A stretch of DNA of 64,000 nt from Magicicada septendecula (Eukaryota > Arthropoda > Insecta > Hemiptera > Cicadidae): the NCBI GenBank assembly GCA_034769895.1, contig JAWRYS010000712.1, forward strand, positions 124,001-188,000, read 5' to 3'. A program made the position numbers and the translations under genes. Each line of letters starts with the position of its first letter. The first letter of the stretch is position 1. This document shows, one piece after another, positions 23,129 to 34,596 of this stretch. The notes below the pieces were generated by a model. The model searched no databases, was not told the origin of the DNA, and saw only the letters and a program-made list of their open reading frames with translations.

Positions 23129-24314
23129 TGAAGGGGAACCAGTCCGTATTAATTTTGAGCGGGTGTTAGATGCGATAAGAATTTCAGGGGTAAGAGTGAT
23201 ACATAATCGGGTTAATAAACAAGAAATGGAAGTTAGTGTGAATGTATGTAGTGAGAGTAAGATAGAGTACGAGGAGAATGTAGATCACTTATGGAATGAG
23301 AGAGCACTGAAATTTTGTAGTGAGGGTGGCGTGATAGGGAGTTCTCAACGTGAATCATTGTGGCGGGTAGTAGAGAATTTTAGAGAAGTGTTTGCCGATA
23401 TACCCGGGAGGGCAAGAAACTATGAATGCGAGTTAAAGGTAAGGGAACACGCACCCTATGTGCAAAGAAGTTATCCGGTGCCATATGCGAAGAGAAGAGC
23501 GGTTCAGATTGAGTTAGAGAAAATGTTAGAGGGAGATATAATTGAGCGATCTGTATCACCATATTCTAACCCCTTAGTAGTAGTGATTAAAAAGGATGGT
23601 AGAGTTCGGTTATGTTTAGATGCCCGCAAAATCAACCAAATAATCATTCCCGACCGGGAGTCACCTGAAGCGATAGAAGAAATTTTTCATAAGTTCAGCG
23701 GCGTACAATATATGACCTCTTTAGACCTAACCGCCGGGTATTGGCAAGTCCCGTTGGCAGCAAATAGTAGAAAATATACAGCCTTCTTATTCAATGGAAA
23801 AAATTATCAATTCAAAAGACTACCGTTTGGATTGAACACCAGTGTAGCTAGCTTTATTAAGTGTCTGGATGAGATTTTGCAACCCCATAACTTAGATTTT
23901 TTAACCATGTACGTTGATGATATTCTGATAGCATCCAGAACATTTGAAGAGCATGTAGAACATTTGGAATATGTACTGGAGAAGTTATATCAGGGAGGTT
24001 TAACAGTGAATTGGTACAAATCAAAATTTTTGCAAACAGAGATACATTTTTTAGGTTTCATCATAACACCTACAGGGATACGTGCCAATCCGGATAAAGT
24101 AGAATCCATCCTGACGTTCCCGGAGCCTAAAAATATAAAACAATTGCAAAGTTTTCTTGGTCTCTGTAATTTTTACAGGAAGTTCCAGCGGAACTACGCC
24201 CAGACAACGGCCCGACTCAGCGCAGTGCTGCAAAAGAATAAACAATGGAGGTGGGGAGATAACGAAAGAGCAGCGTTCAATGAAATCAAAAATAAGTTCG
24301 CTGATATGATTTAA
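23097..24314 (+). CDS. pol: El3 Pol part 2: reverse transcriptase
   Basis: This open frame starts with TTG, not ATG, so it is a frame-shifted continuation of Pol, not a separate gene. RT motifs in order: VVVIKKDGRVRLCLDARKIN, SLDLTAGYWQVPL, the FKRLPFGLNT block and the catalytic YVDD at residues 272-275 (23910), then FLGFIITPTGI and a thumb/connection with FLGLCNFYRKF. All catalytic Asp residues are present. The frame ends at a TAA (24312-24314) caused by loss of one base within ATGATTTAATG. The next part continues directly in another frame. Confidence 0.9.
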   Translation: MIFTNGLELNSEGEPVRINFERVLDAIRISGVRVIHNRVNKQEMEVSVNVCSESKIEYEENVDHLWNERALKFCSEGGVIGSSQRESLWRVVENFREVFADIPGRARNYECELKVREHAPYVQRSYPVPYAKRRAVQIELEKMLEGDIIERSVSPYSNPLVVVIKKDGRVRLCLDARKINQIIIPDRESPEAIEEIFHKFSGVQYMTSLDLTAGYWQVPLAANSRKYTAFLFNGKNYQFKRLPFGLNTSVASFIKCLDEILQPHNLDFLTMYVDDILIASRTFEEHVEHLEYVLEKLYQGGLTVNWYKSKFLQTEIHFLGFIITPTGIRANPDKVESILTFPEPKNIKQLQSFLGLCNFYRKFQRNYAQTTARLSAVLQKNKQWRWGDNERAAFNEIKNKFADMI

Positions 24315-25225
24315 TGACTCATCCCAATGTTAATGAAAAATTTTACTTACAGACAGACGCAAGCAATATAGCACTTGGAGCAGAACTATACCAAGAGGAC
24401 GAGGCGAAAGAACACAAAACCATCGCCTTCGCCAGCCGGATGTTGCTAGCCGCAGAACGTAATTATACTACCACCGAGAAGGAGCTCCTCAGTATAGTGT
24501 TCGCCGTGAAGAAGTTCCGTACGTACCTGCTGGGTAACCAAACCATCATCAGGACGGACCATAAAGCGCTGTCGTTCCTGAATACTTGCAAACTCACACA
24601 CAGCCGGATAACCAGGTGGGTGTTAGCTCTTCAAGAGTATAATTTTTCGTGGGAATACATTAAGGGTGTGGAGAACAGGGTGCCAGACACACTATCACGA
24701 GTAGACACAGACAGAAATAGAACGGGTAGAGATATTAAAGAAATAGAGATTTATAGATTGTCCAGGGAAGATAAACTTTTTGGGGAAGAATTGAAGAATA
24801 TAAATGTAATGCAAAGAGCTGATAGTAAATTAAATAAAATAATTACTAGTGTAGAATCAGATGTAGATGAATTTGGGTATAAACAATATTTTCAAGTGTT
24901 TAAAGGGAGTTTGTTTAAAAAAGTAGAGTGGAGAGAGAGAGATTGGAGGTTAGTTATACCTGAAGGTTTGATAGAGAAAATAGTGTGGGACTGTCACCTT
25001 AGATACGGGCATTTTGGGGCACGGAAGTGTGTGAATGTGTTAAAGGAATCCTGTCTATTTAAAAATATGGAGAAACGCGTCCGAAAAATACTTAGAGTTT
25101 GCGAGTTATGTCAGAAATCTAAAGTTGTGAATTATAGGTTAGAAGGAGAACTAAATTACATTAAAGTAGAAAAACCATTTGATTTAGTAGCTGTAGATTT
25201 GTACGGCCCATTGCCAAAGGGGTAG
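24314..25225 (+). CDS. pol: El3 Pol part 3: RNase H and integrase N-terminus
   Basis: RNase H residues are D15 (LQTDAS), E57 (TEKELLS), D83 (RTDHKAL) and D126 (VPDTLSR). An integrase zinc-binding HHCC follows (HLRYGH, then CELC). The first catalytic Asp of integrase is in VAVDLYGP, nine residues before the stop. The premature TAG at 25223-25225 lies in GGGGTAGGGG, where a single extra T explains the break; integrase resumes in the +1 frame at 25233. The ATG at 24314 is accidental. Confidence 0.88.
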   Translation: MTHPNVNEKFYLQTDASNIALGAELYQEDEAKEHKTIAFASRMLLAAERNYTTTEKELLSIVFAVKKFRTYLLGNQTIIRTDHKALSFLNTCKLTHSRITRWVLALQEYNFSWEYIKGVENRVPDTLSRVDTDRNRTGRDIKEIEIYRLSREDKLFGEELKNINVMQRADSKLNKIITSVESDVDEFGYKQYFQVFKGSLFKKVEWRERDWRLVIPEGLIEKIVWDCHLRYGHFGARKCVNVLKESCLFKNMEKRVRKILRVCELCQKSKVVNYRLEGELNYIKVEKPFDLVAVDLYGPLPKG

Positions 25226-25232
25226 GGGTGGA

Positions 25233-26000
25233 GTGATGCATATTTTTGTTGTACTTGACACTTTTTCCAAATATGTAAGGTTATATAGCGTGAAGCGAGC
25301 AACAAGTAAGGTGCTGAGCGAGAAGATCACATGCGACTACATGATCAACGTGGGAAAGCCGAAGGTGGTATTATCCGACCATGGACCGCAGTTCATCAGT
25401 GGGAAATGGCGCCAGACTCTCGGATGGGAAGGTATCATCCCAAAGCACACAGCAGTGTATCATCCACAGTCCAATCAGGCGGAGAGAGTCATGAGGGAGT
25501 TGGGAAGAATTTTCCGAACATACTGCCACGCCAAACACAGCGAGTGGCCACTCTATGTGCAGAAGATTGAAAATTGGCTTAATTGCACCACCCACGAGTC
25601 GACGGGGTTCACGCCTTATGAGTTAGTAAGAGGGAAGCGTCCACAGAGGATTTTGGAACAATTAATTGAATATCCACCGGAAACCAACACTATTGGTCAC
25701 GATGTTAAACTGAGACTAGCGAATGAAAGCTTGTTGACGAAGGGGGAGAAGAGAAAACAGAGACATGATATGAAAGGTAAGTGGACGCAGTACAAGGTTG
25801 GGCAGCTGGTATTGGTACGACGACATGATTTATCGAGCGCTCAAGATAAGGAGATTAAGAAATTTTTCTTTCTCTATGAGGGGCCGTACGAGATAGTAGA
25901 GGCAAAAATGAAGAATTCGTATGTGTTACAGAATAGAGAAACCAGGGAGATAGTAGGTACGCACAACGCTACAAATTTGAAATTATTTTGGTCAGCATAA
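25233..26000 (+). CDS. pol: El3 Pol part 4: integrase catalytic core and GPY/F tail
   Basis: It continues the integrase core after the 1-base insertion. D49 (VLSDHGPQF) and E84 (NQAERVMREL) are 35 residues apart, giving the D,D-35-E arrangement with the Asp at the end of the previous frame. The C-terminus contains FLYEGPYEIVEAK, a GPY/F module found in many gypsy-type integrases. The stop TAA ends the coding part of the element; no env follows. Confidence 0.9.
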   Translation: MMHIFVVLDTFSKYVRLYSVKRATSKVLSEKITCDYMINVGKPKVVLSDHGPQFISGKWRQTLGWEGIIPKHTAVYHPQSNQAERVMRELGRIFRTYCHAKHSEWPLYVQKIENWLNCTTHESTGFTPYELVRGKRPQRILEQLIEYPPETNTIGHDVKLRLANESLLTKGEKRKQRHDMKGKWTQYKVGQLVLVRRHDLSSAQDKEIKKFFFLYEGPYEIVEAKMKNSYVLQNRETREIVGTHNATNLKLFWSA

Positions 26001-26398
26001 GGATTGTTATCAATGAGTAAATGTATGAATGTCATTTAATTGTTTTTTCTATATGTTTGTAGAAGGGATCCTCCCCCATTTTCGGGCGGTCACGATCTTA
26101 CCAGTCCTGGCCGTGGAATTCGGAAATCGGAGGCGGGCCATGGTTGGCGGATCTTCCTTCGGGCGGTGAAAACAACGATGGTCCGGCTCCACCAAAATTG
26201 GTACAAAGTAGAAATTTAACTACATATTTGAACGGGGAGGGGGACCCCAACAGGTACGTGACAAATTATTTTTTATATGCACTCATGGTGCAGCGGTTAG
26301 GTGTACCTGTCACTTACCTGCACTGCCTTAGAGTGTTGTAAATAATGGAGGCTGCACCTAAGTAAAGGGCAGTGCATACAAATTTAAATATTTTTAGT

Positions 26399-26430
26399 GT
26401 CAATGGTAAAGTTCAAAATGAGCCATTGAC
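26399..26430 (+). other. Small hairpin in El3 3' noncoding RNA
   Basis: GTCAATGG at 26399-26406 pairs with CCATTGAC at 26423-26430 around a 16-base loop. Confidence 0.6.
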
Positions 26431-26458
26431 AATAGTTTTGCTTACACCGAAATGAAGA

Positions 26459-26601
26459 GTTTTGCGGAGAAGGATGGGGAGTTCCAACTCAGACGACGGG
26501 TTAGTAGAGATGGGAAGGTAAGGTAGTACAGTTGAAAACAAGGCGAAGTAACTGCACAAAGTAGATCTGAGTTGGATGTCCTGTATCCTTCATCGCAAAA
26601 C
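26459..26601 (+). other. Long bipartite hairpin in El3 3' noncoding RNA
   Basis: Three perfectly paired segments share one axis. GTTTTGCG (26459-26466) pairs with CGCAAAAC (26594-26601). GAAGGAT (26469-26475) pairs with ATCCTTC (26585-26591). CCAACTCAG (26484-26492) pairs with CTGAGTTGG (26567-26575). That is 24 paired bases with small internal loops and a 74-base apical region. Function is unknown; packaging, export or 3' end control are possibilities. Confidence 0.75.
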
Positions 26602-27170
26602 ACCCCCGTTTCAGATGCGTCCGTGGTCGCCGAAAAAAAAAAAAAAAAAAAAAACCCAAAATAGTTTTGGATGTGTATAATTTTAAATTTAAATAAATTT
26701 TAGAATTAAGTGACCAAATATAATTGTCAAGTTTTAGTATCAGTGAGCATGGGAACGTTGAAAAGATGTGTAATAAAATAAAAACTTATTATCAATACAA
26801 AATGTGGGGATAGTTTTAGGGGGGTAGATTGGTGCTCAATGAAGTGATAGAACAATGGAGTGTGGAACTGCAATTGTAGAAAGTTTAGTTTTCAATTGTA
26901 ATTAATTAGTTAGTAAGTTGCTATTGCGGGGGTGGCCTGTGCCCTCGTAGATAGCGAAATGGGTTGGGGGTAACAGAGAGTGTTACCTCCATCGGAGGCG
27001 AAAATGTGCGGCACACCTTTTTTTCGTGTAAGTTAAAATTTACACACTGATAGACGACCGTGTCGCACATAATAAGACGATGTATAACAGGCAGTGAAAT
27101 GCAAGTTTGATTTCCCCGACTTTTCGGGCGATTACTGCCTTACCAGCACTAATCGTGGATTTGGCTAGCT

Positions 27171-27210
27171 GTCAGCTATGGTCATATCAAGTCCCTTGAC
27201 CATAGCTGAC
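27171..27210 (+). other. Perfect 14-bp hairpin in El3 3' noncoding RNA
   Basis: GTCAGCTATGGTCA (27171-27184) and TGACCATAGCTGAC (27197-27210) are exact reverse complements around a 12-base loop. Confidence 0.85.
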
Positions 27211-29854
27211 TTGAAATTGGTATATATTAGAAATTCAATGGGGGGAGACAATTAGGGGAAATCTCCCGGCTATGGAACAGCGGCTGCCACTCTGCCCGCT
27301 TGGGGGCAGCAAAGCCAGGTGGTAGACCCGCATTAAGGGTGTGTAATTATAGACCAGAACATGTTGATGTTCATAACCTTTTAAATGTAATAGCGGAAGC
27401 AAAGACACGGAGAGGTAAAACTACTCCAAAATATGCAGTCTTTGCCGAAGCGAAAAGGGCGATACAGTCCTCCATAATTTGAAATAGTGTGTGTGGACGG
27501 GAGGTGGCTCAGATGAGCCACGAATTTAAATTTTACGACATAAAAAATTTTTGCTAATTCAAATTTTGATCCAATAAAATTGCTTGTGCTCTGTTAAATA
27601 ACTAGCTGCTCAGACACTCAATATAAGGCGTTCATGCTATAATTTTAAATGTATTATTTTATTATCGTAGGTTAGATATAAGTATTGATAACAGTATGTG
27701 TTTTCATCATGTGTGTATATTTTAAAAACTAAGCCAATAATTAAACGTCTGGCAGGCGGGTAACACAAAATGATCAGAATCAGAAAAAGGGGAAACAATG
27801 AGGTGAGAAGTGAGTATTGATAAATATATATTTCATGTAGCTTGTTCAAGTAGGAGATGTGTTTTCATTGTGTGAGGAGATCAGCTGATCAACAATAACG
27901 TGTCACTGATATTGGTTTATAAATGTTCCAAGTAATTAATGGTCAATGTAATGTTTTAATGTATTACAAATATTTTAAAGTAATGTTAAAAATAATATGA
28001 TAAAGTGAGAAATAAAGTAATAATTTGTGAAAGCTAATAAAAGATAGTTTTTGGGTGATGAATATTTTATGGGACATGTAGATCTGTCCAAGTCAAAGTT
28101 GAAAGTTAAAGAAATAGTAGTGATGAAGATAATGTAATGTTGTTTTGAAGTAATGTATATTATAGAATTTTGAGAAGTATTGATGTTGACACAGTAGTAA
28201 TGGAGAATTATGTAGAATTTTGAGTGATATATTGTGGTTTATAATTAATGAGGTTATTTTGTTGTAGTTGTAGTAAGGTAATGAGATTGAGATTTTGGGG
28301 ATGGCAATTTTGTAGTAGGGGGTAGTGTAATGTGGGAGGCCAACATAATGATAAGTTGGGACGGGATAGGAATGATTTTAGTGGAAAGGGGTTGCCTTAG
28401 GTAGAATCCAGGAACCAAATAAGGGAAATTGAGTTTTTGGGGGGGGAAGCACGTATCCCTGTGTACAAAAGGTTAGAGAGTATTTTTTTTATATATAGAG
28501 AGAAGGTGGCGATTTGAGTTGAACGATAAGTTGGGTTCAGAGTGTTTTGGTAAATGTTTTTAATAGAGATGGGTGTCATGTTAGTAAAAGTTGTTAGTGG
28601 TTAGAGTCAAAGGGAGAAAGATTATATGTGTATGCATATCAAGTAGTAAATTAAATGGAATCAATGTTTAAATCACCCACAGTAATGGAGAATAAGATTG
28701 TTAAGCAAAGAGAGAGATTTATGATAAAGAATATAAAATTTTATTTTGAAACCAGTGACCAAACTTTGAGAGAATGGGATAATGTAAAGATATAAGGTGT
28801 TTATTTTGAATAATTTAAATGTCAATTTGATTATTATTAATAATAGTTTGTTATGTTAAATGTTTTATTTTATTATGTTTTGTGTTTCAAGTTAGATTGT
28901 TACAGATGTTGAATATATGTTCAGAAAGTATACATAACATATGTAGGTCAAGGGTCTTGGACTTGACCTAGTTTCGATCAGCTGAGGAGGTCATGTACAT
29001 ACTAAGCTTGGGCAGTAGGAAGTCAATTCAATTTGTTTATTTGAGCAATTCAAACAAATTTTAAACAGATTATATATATAAAGGAAACATTTAAATAAAA
29101 TTAAATTTTTTTCTTGAATTTTAAAATTGTTTAGAAAATATTTTTTTTGAAAAAAAAAAAAAAAATCTTGATTTTTCGCCTGCCAGTGAATGAATATTTT
29201 AAGTATTGATTATTTTATTATTTGTGTGTTAACCATGTTTATTTTATTGATTTATTTTGTATTGCATTGTATTGTTAGAATCTAAGTATTCACATGTTAG
29301 GTTAAGGATGTTTTAATCATAAGAAATGGGTAAATTAACTTAGTTTAACTAAAAAAAAAAAAAAAAAAAAAACAAGGAAGAGAATTTTTGAATACAATAC
29401 TTTATTTGGAATTCTGAATTTTGTTTCTTAAATGAAATAATAAATTTTAAAATAATTTTTCAATTTTACAATGTATTATGTCAACATGTAATGTGCGTGT
29501 GTGTGAGCCCAGTATCTGCTAAAGGCAGCCCAGCTTGCATAAAAGGGGAAACATATCGGCTGAGGATCTGGAATAACCTAAGCCAGGGATTGAGGATTTT
29601 GGGGATAGCATGTTAGAAGGTGAGGCGGGCTGTGGTATTTGTCTGTTCGATTTTTCGGTGTTGGGATCTCTTACGGAGAAGTCCAGTGATCTCGTTCAGA
29701 TGAGTCCATGGTCGCCAAGCCAGGGGGGTAGTGTACCCATGAGTAGTAAGAACAAGAAGGGGGTTGTTGGCACCAGTTCCTCACTGGTCCTTTTCAGGGT
29801 TTATCGATGAGATTTCTTCTGTTGTGGACAGCAGAATTCTCATCGAGGGGGTAT

Positions 29855-31025
29855 TGTAACGTGTCTAAATTTGGGTCATTTTATTTTTAATTTTTATTTC
29901 AATTGTGCGAGAGTTTTATAAAAATATTGCGAAATTTTATTATGCGGCAACCGTTATTTCGATTACAATAGAACTCATAGTAAGCTGAACAGTGTTGAGA
30001 CAAAGGCGAGACGCAGTTACTATATTGTGTAACTAGGCAAAGGAATTCGCATCTCCCCGAATTTCTAAGAACTCTGTATATGTGTGACCACACTCTCACT
30101 TAACGTCTCGAGGCGGGGCGCTGAAGGGACGCTGCGAAACTCTAAAGTCGATGCTAAAAAATGGCGCTGGAGCTGACAATTTGTGGGATGAACAAGCCAA
30201 GTACAGGAAATGCCGTTAAACCCCGCCCACTGCTAGTGACGTCAGTATAGCAGATGCAAATATCGGCTACACATGTGGCGAATATAATGACTATATTCCA
30301 TGCATAGAGCTCATAAGTAACAGCAAATCAACATTATACGACGACGGAAATCTGTTGGCAGTGAATACGAAGTTCCGCCCGCTCAACCCAGCACATTGAC
30401 CAGTCCTACTCTGTACGTGTCGGCCGGCACCAGAGCCAAGTATGCTCTAGTAAATTTCATCAGTTTCTTGATATAAAAGTGAAGTAATTTTTTTTAAACA
30501 AGTGACAGTGATGGAGGAAGAGTTGCAGAACAGTTACATCCAAATTTGCTGAGACAGTTTTTATTTTTCCGGGACGTTTGCGACTTACCGCGGTGTGGCC
30601 ACGAGGTCACTGAAGAACGCGTTGCCGGTGGGGACTTCATATCATGCATTAAATCGGGTAATGGGGTTTTAAAATAGAATGTGAGTAGTGAGTGAAAAGC
30701 AGGCTGGGCTACCTTGAGTGAGTAATTATTATTAGATATATATGTAAAAGTAATATGTAGGAAACAAAGTTGCATAACATCGAATGACAACATGTAAATG
30801 TATTTGGTAAACAACAATTTCAATAGTTGATCATTAAACAAATTATTTCTCTTCCTAACGATGGGTAGCGTTAGTTATTTCGTTAACCCATGAAACACAT
30901 GTTTGTATCTAGCGTTCGCACGAAAGAATCCTGGCCCCAGAGAAACGAAACTTTCAAGGTAGGTGGAAGTTATTATATTAATTTATTTATATTTAATATA
31001 TTTTTAAAAAGTAATTAACGTCTCA
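29855..31025 (+). repeat. El3 3' LTR (1171 bp)
   Basis: It begins TGTAACGTG right after the polypurine tract and ends CTCA at 31025. It matches the 5' LTR at an offset of 10291, dropping to 10290 after one T less in a T tract. The following ATAT is the right target duplication. Confidence 0.95.
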
Positions 31026-31041
31026 ATATATATATATATAT
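31026..31041. repeat. (AT)8 tract between El3 and El1
   Basis: This is sixteen bases of AT repeat, supplying the right duplication of El3 and the left ATAT duplication of El1 (31038-31041). Confidence 0.88.
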
Positions 31042-34000
31042 TGTAGCGTGACAGATGTATGCATAATATTGAATGGCAATTGATCATTAGAATAATGAAG
31101 TTATAATATTTAAATTTGGAAGAAAGCACTAAGTTTAATATAAAAAGATTAATTCATAGCAACTGTGGAAAGAAATCATTATTATAAAGAAAATACAAGT
31201 TAAAATAAAAGGAGTTACTAGTGATGAGTCATCCAAGACCAGTCTCATAACCAAAGGTTTTCAAGGTATAACCCAGGAAGGTAAAATAGTAAATAACAAA
31301 GCAGTACACAATATGACCAAACCCACAACGAGGGAGAATAAATAGAAGAGAAACCCTAAAATAAGCCAAGATCAACCAATACAGGTTGTGTATTTCTGAA
31401 ATAAAGAAGAAGATGGAGAAGATCCCAAGAAACCTGATGGCAACAAGAAGAAGATGGAGAAGATACCAGTCCCAGAAGGCAGGAGAAAAGAAGACTGAAG
31501 AAAGAAGAAGAGGGCAGCATCCTGAAGAAGATGTCATGCTCTTATAAAAGACACCCAAATCCCTATATCCCCAAAATAAATATCTAAAAACAAAAGTATA
31601 ACGAAATAAAAACCACATGTATATAAATTTAAGAGAGAGAAGTGAACAAAGTAAAAGTTTCCTGTGAACTAAGATGAAACAATAATATAGTGCCCATGGA
31701 ACAAATCTCCATTGAAAAACGCTAACCAATTTATTATGTTGATAAGACTATACGACCATTTAGCATTAACATAATATATAAGTGAAAGTGAACCAGTAAT
31801 AGTTTTGGGTATTATAAAAAATGAACCTTGTGTTTCATTCTTGGCAATCACAAACATTGGATGCAATGAAATATGCATTTTTCAATGACTTAAAATGTGT
31901 ACTGTGACAATATGTTGTTCATAAGACATGAATCTGTTTAAAATAACATTTTTGTTTTACATGAAAAAAGAAAAACAGATTTCATAGTGCTTTTTGAACG
32001 GTTCATACTATTTATTTGTTAATGACAGGGTGCAATTACCCAAAGACAATGTATAAAAGACTGTATAAAAACTGTAGAATCCTACTTATAATAATAGTTA
32101 GAAATAAGAATATAAATATAAGGTTTTTATGTATATAGTACAAGAATGTTTAAAAATGTTTTAGATATAAGGCCATTTGTTTGGGTCTGAAACAACTAAC
32201 ATCAGAACTATAAAAATAGTTACCACTTGTAAATAGTAGAGAGTAATTAAGATGTTAGTTAGTACAAAACCTTTGTTGTAAACCATATTTCCATGTTGGA
32301 AATAGGAATTTTGTTGCAAAATGTCTGACTTGAAGACAACCATTTATTTAAAAAAAATATTCTTTATTTGTTTTAACTATTATTTGTATTGTAACCAATA
32401 CTAATTGTTTTTGTGTAATTTGAAAACATGTTTAATTTATAATACTATTTGTAAAAGTCAGAGAGGGTATCACACATCATATATTGTTTGTAAATTATTT
32501 TGTAAGAAAAATTGTTAAAAAATCATAGGCCAAAAGAATGGAAACCAAACTTCATCAAAACAGAGAAATTACTCATTTAAAAGCAAATAAACAAAAGGGG
32601 TTTAGACAAAATAAACTTGAGATCATGCCATATAATTAAACATACCATTTAGAGAGATTTTAATAAATTATATTCAGAATTATGAATAAAAATAAAAATG
32701 ACTAAACTCAGAAATTTAGACATGGGAGTCATATATTTCAGAATAATGTTTCAGAATACAACTAATTCAATTAATTACCAGAAAATAAGGGAATAGGAAC
32801 CTTTTAATACAATATAGAATTATTAATATTAAATATAACTGATAAAATGGCTGAATTTATATAATGACAGGAAGTAAATTTTAATGTTTTGACTTCCAAA
32901 CAGTTTGTATACCAAACTGAAAGTAAAATTACTATTTTTTGGACAGAAAACACTATAAAATGGCATTATTTAATCTGAGAATAACCAGAATGAACTGAAA
33001 GATTAATTTAAATCAAATCTAGTGAATAAAATTGACAAATAACCAAAGTTTAGGCATTCATATAGTGAAAATATAAAGTATTCACAGGATGTGAAAATAT
33101 TTTTGAACAATGTTAAGGATAATATTATATGGGCTAAGAGTTTAATTGAAACTGGAGGAAACAGTTAGTTAATTATTGGTTTTTGAACGGTTAACATGAC
33201 ATACGTTTGGTAACGTGCATAACCTAACCTATAATAGACATACAAAGCGAATGTATAGTACGTTATTGTGAAATCGCGAGTGACTTGTGGAATACTTCTA
33301 AAAACTATCATATTATAACAGAAACAATCAAGTAACACTCCATAACACAGAACAATATTAATCTACTCCAAAAAACACCACAAAACATTAGAAAACTGTG
33401 TAATACATTAATCCAAATTAGTGACGGAATGGGGGAAAGTGTTTGAACTAATAATTATACAGATACACTAAATACAACTCAGAAACAGTGCACCAATCAC
33501 TACACAACATATAACAAGAGATTTGCGGACACGAGAACAGGAATATTGCCAGAAAATACATTATTTGGAACACTGTAGGAACGAGTCACATTTTGATCAA
33601 CTTGACGGCGGCCATTTGCTTTGACGATCACAGTGCCTTCTTCTTGGTTCAGCACAGCTGTTTGGTGAAAACAATTATTATATTTACAATTTATTATTCA
33701 ATGTCTGTGTTTATTAATAACTATTAATTTGATTGTAACGTTATACTTTTTAAATATTAGCCCGATTTCTCTGACTTTGGTAATAACTGGCTGTTTAAAG
33801 AACCCTATATAATTTTTATAACATATACTTGTAACTTTTTTCGATATCCTGAGAATCGATACTAATCGATAAGAGTCAATATTGCTGTTACTTAATAAAA
33901 CATTAATACTTTTCAATACTTAATAGTTCTTTATTTCTTCAATAATACTAATTACCAATAATATAATTCTAATTGATAATCTACAAGGACTTTACCACCC

Positions 34001-34464
34001 GTAAGTGAAGATAACCTAAAAAATAGAAAGGTAAACAAATATCGATTGGTTTACAGACAGTCTTATGAGTGGTGATAGATTATTTAAATTATACTAAAAC
34101 TTTAATAAAAATTTTCAGAAGAGCATTACACTGTTTAAAACTTCACAGCCCTATATTAATTAATTGATCCTAATTAATTAATTAATAAAATTAAAATTTT
34201 TTTTATTGTTTTTTTTTTATAAACATAATTTTTTTTTTTTAATTTTCTTCAAAACAATAATTTTTGTTTTGAAACTTTCGGTGAAGCTGAGCATATATAT
34301 TTCTTCATCAACTTTACGCTACTCGACCGGTCTTGCTACCATTGGGACTCGACCAGCTGGGAAACTTAAGGAAGTGTTTCAGGCCAGTAAGACGTCGAGA
34401 GCCACACCAATTAAACACCTTACAACTTACAGATTCACACATCAATTTTATTAATTTTATTACA
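31042..34464 (+). repeat. El1 5' LTR (3423 bp)
   Basis: It is nearly identical to 38670-42092; I noticed one substitution, in the T tract near 34207. It is very AT-rich. It contains antisense open frames (31229-31729 and others) that recur unchanged in the second LTR and have no recognised motif. Confidence 0.95.
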
Positions 34465-34467
34465 AAT

Positions 34468-34478
34468 TGGCGCACAAC
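34468..34478 (+). other. El1 primer-binding site
   Basis: TGGCGCACAAC starts three bases after the LTR end, as in El2. The same LTR-end plus TTGGCGC arrangement appears on the minus strand at 59405-59420 (El5). Confidence 0.7.
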
Positions 34479-34596
34479 TTTAGGGTCTTTAATTAGCGAT
34501 TGGAAGGCCAATACATTCTGCCCAATCACTAGTTGGAGCCAGGCAACAGCTACAAAGTCAGAGAAAGATAATAAACAGGGAACAACGACAAACAAA

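Larger units (their letters stand above)
26001..29854 (+). other. El3 long 3' noncoding region (3.85 kb) with hairpins and A tracts
   Basis: There is no supportable gene. The short open frames at 26144-26341 and 27300-27482 lack an ATG. 26060-27330 is GC-richer and contains many inverted repeats, and two segments share TTTCGGGCG and CTTACCAG (26080 and 27125). TTCAGATG.GTCC.TGGTCGCC occurs near 26612 and 29695. A tracts lie at 26632-26655 and 29350-29371. 27500-29500 is plain AT-rich sequence. The polypurine tract GAGGGGGTA lies directly before the 3' LTR. Confidence 0.75.
19564..31025 (+). mobile_element. El3: complete Ty3/gypsy-type LTR retrotransposon with gag and interrupted pol (11.46 kb)
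   Basis: LTRs of about 1.17 kb (19564-20735, 29855-31025) are flanked by an ATAT 4-bp duplication (19560-19563, 31026-31029). The order gag, protease, RT, RNase H, integrase is that of Ty3/gypsy. No env is seen. Pol is broken by three single-base indels, and the LTRs show about a dozen differences by eye, so this is a fairly young but inactive copy. A 3.85-kb noncoding 3' region with strong hairpins precedes the 3' LTR. El3 is the only pol-bearing element of the four in the AT tract. Confidence 0.93.

Noticed and set aside
26144-26341. Open frame of 65 codons after El3 pol
   Set aside because: It starts at TTG, with no ATG and no recognised motif. It lies in hairpin-rich noncoding sequence.
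27300-27482. Open frame of 60 codons in the El3 3' region
   Set aside because: It has no ATG anywhere in the frame and no known domain.
26001-29854. Search for an env gene downstream of El3 pol
   Set aside because: No long open frame, signal peptide or membrane anchor is present, so El3 is treated as a retrotransposon without env.
31229-31729. 166-codon antisense ORF inside the El1 LTR, repeated at 38857-39357
   Set aside because: Both copies are identical because the LTRs are identical. Its hydrophobic content follows from the purine-rich opposite strand, and no motif is present.
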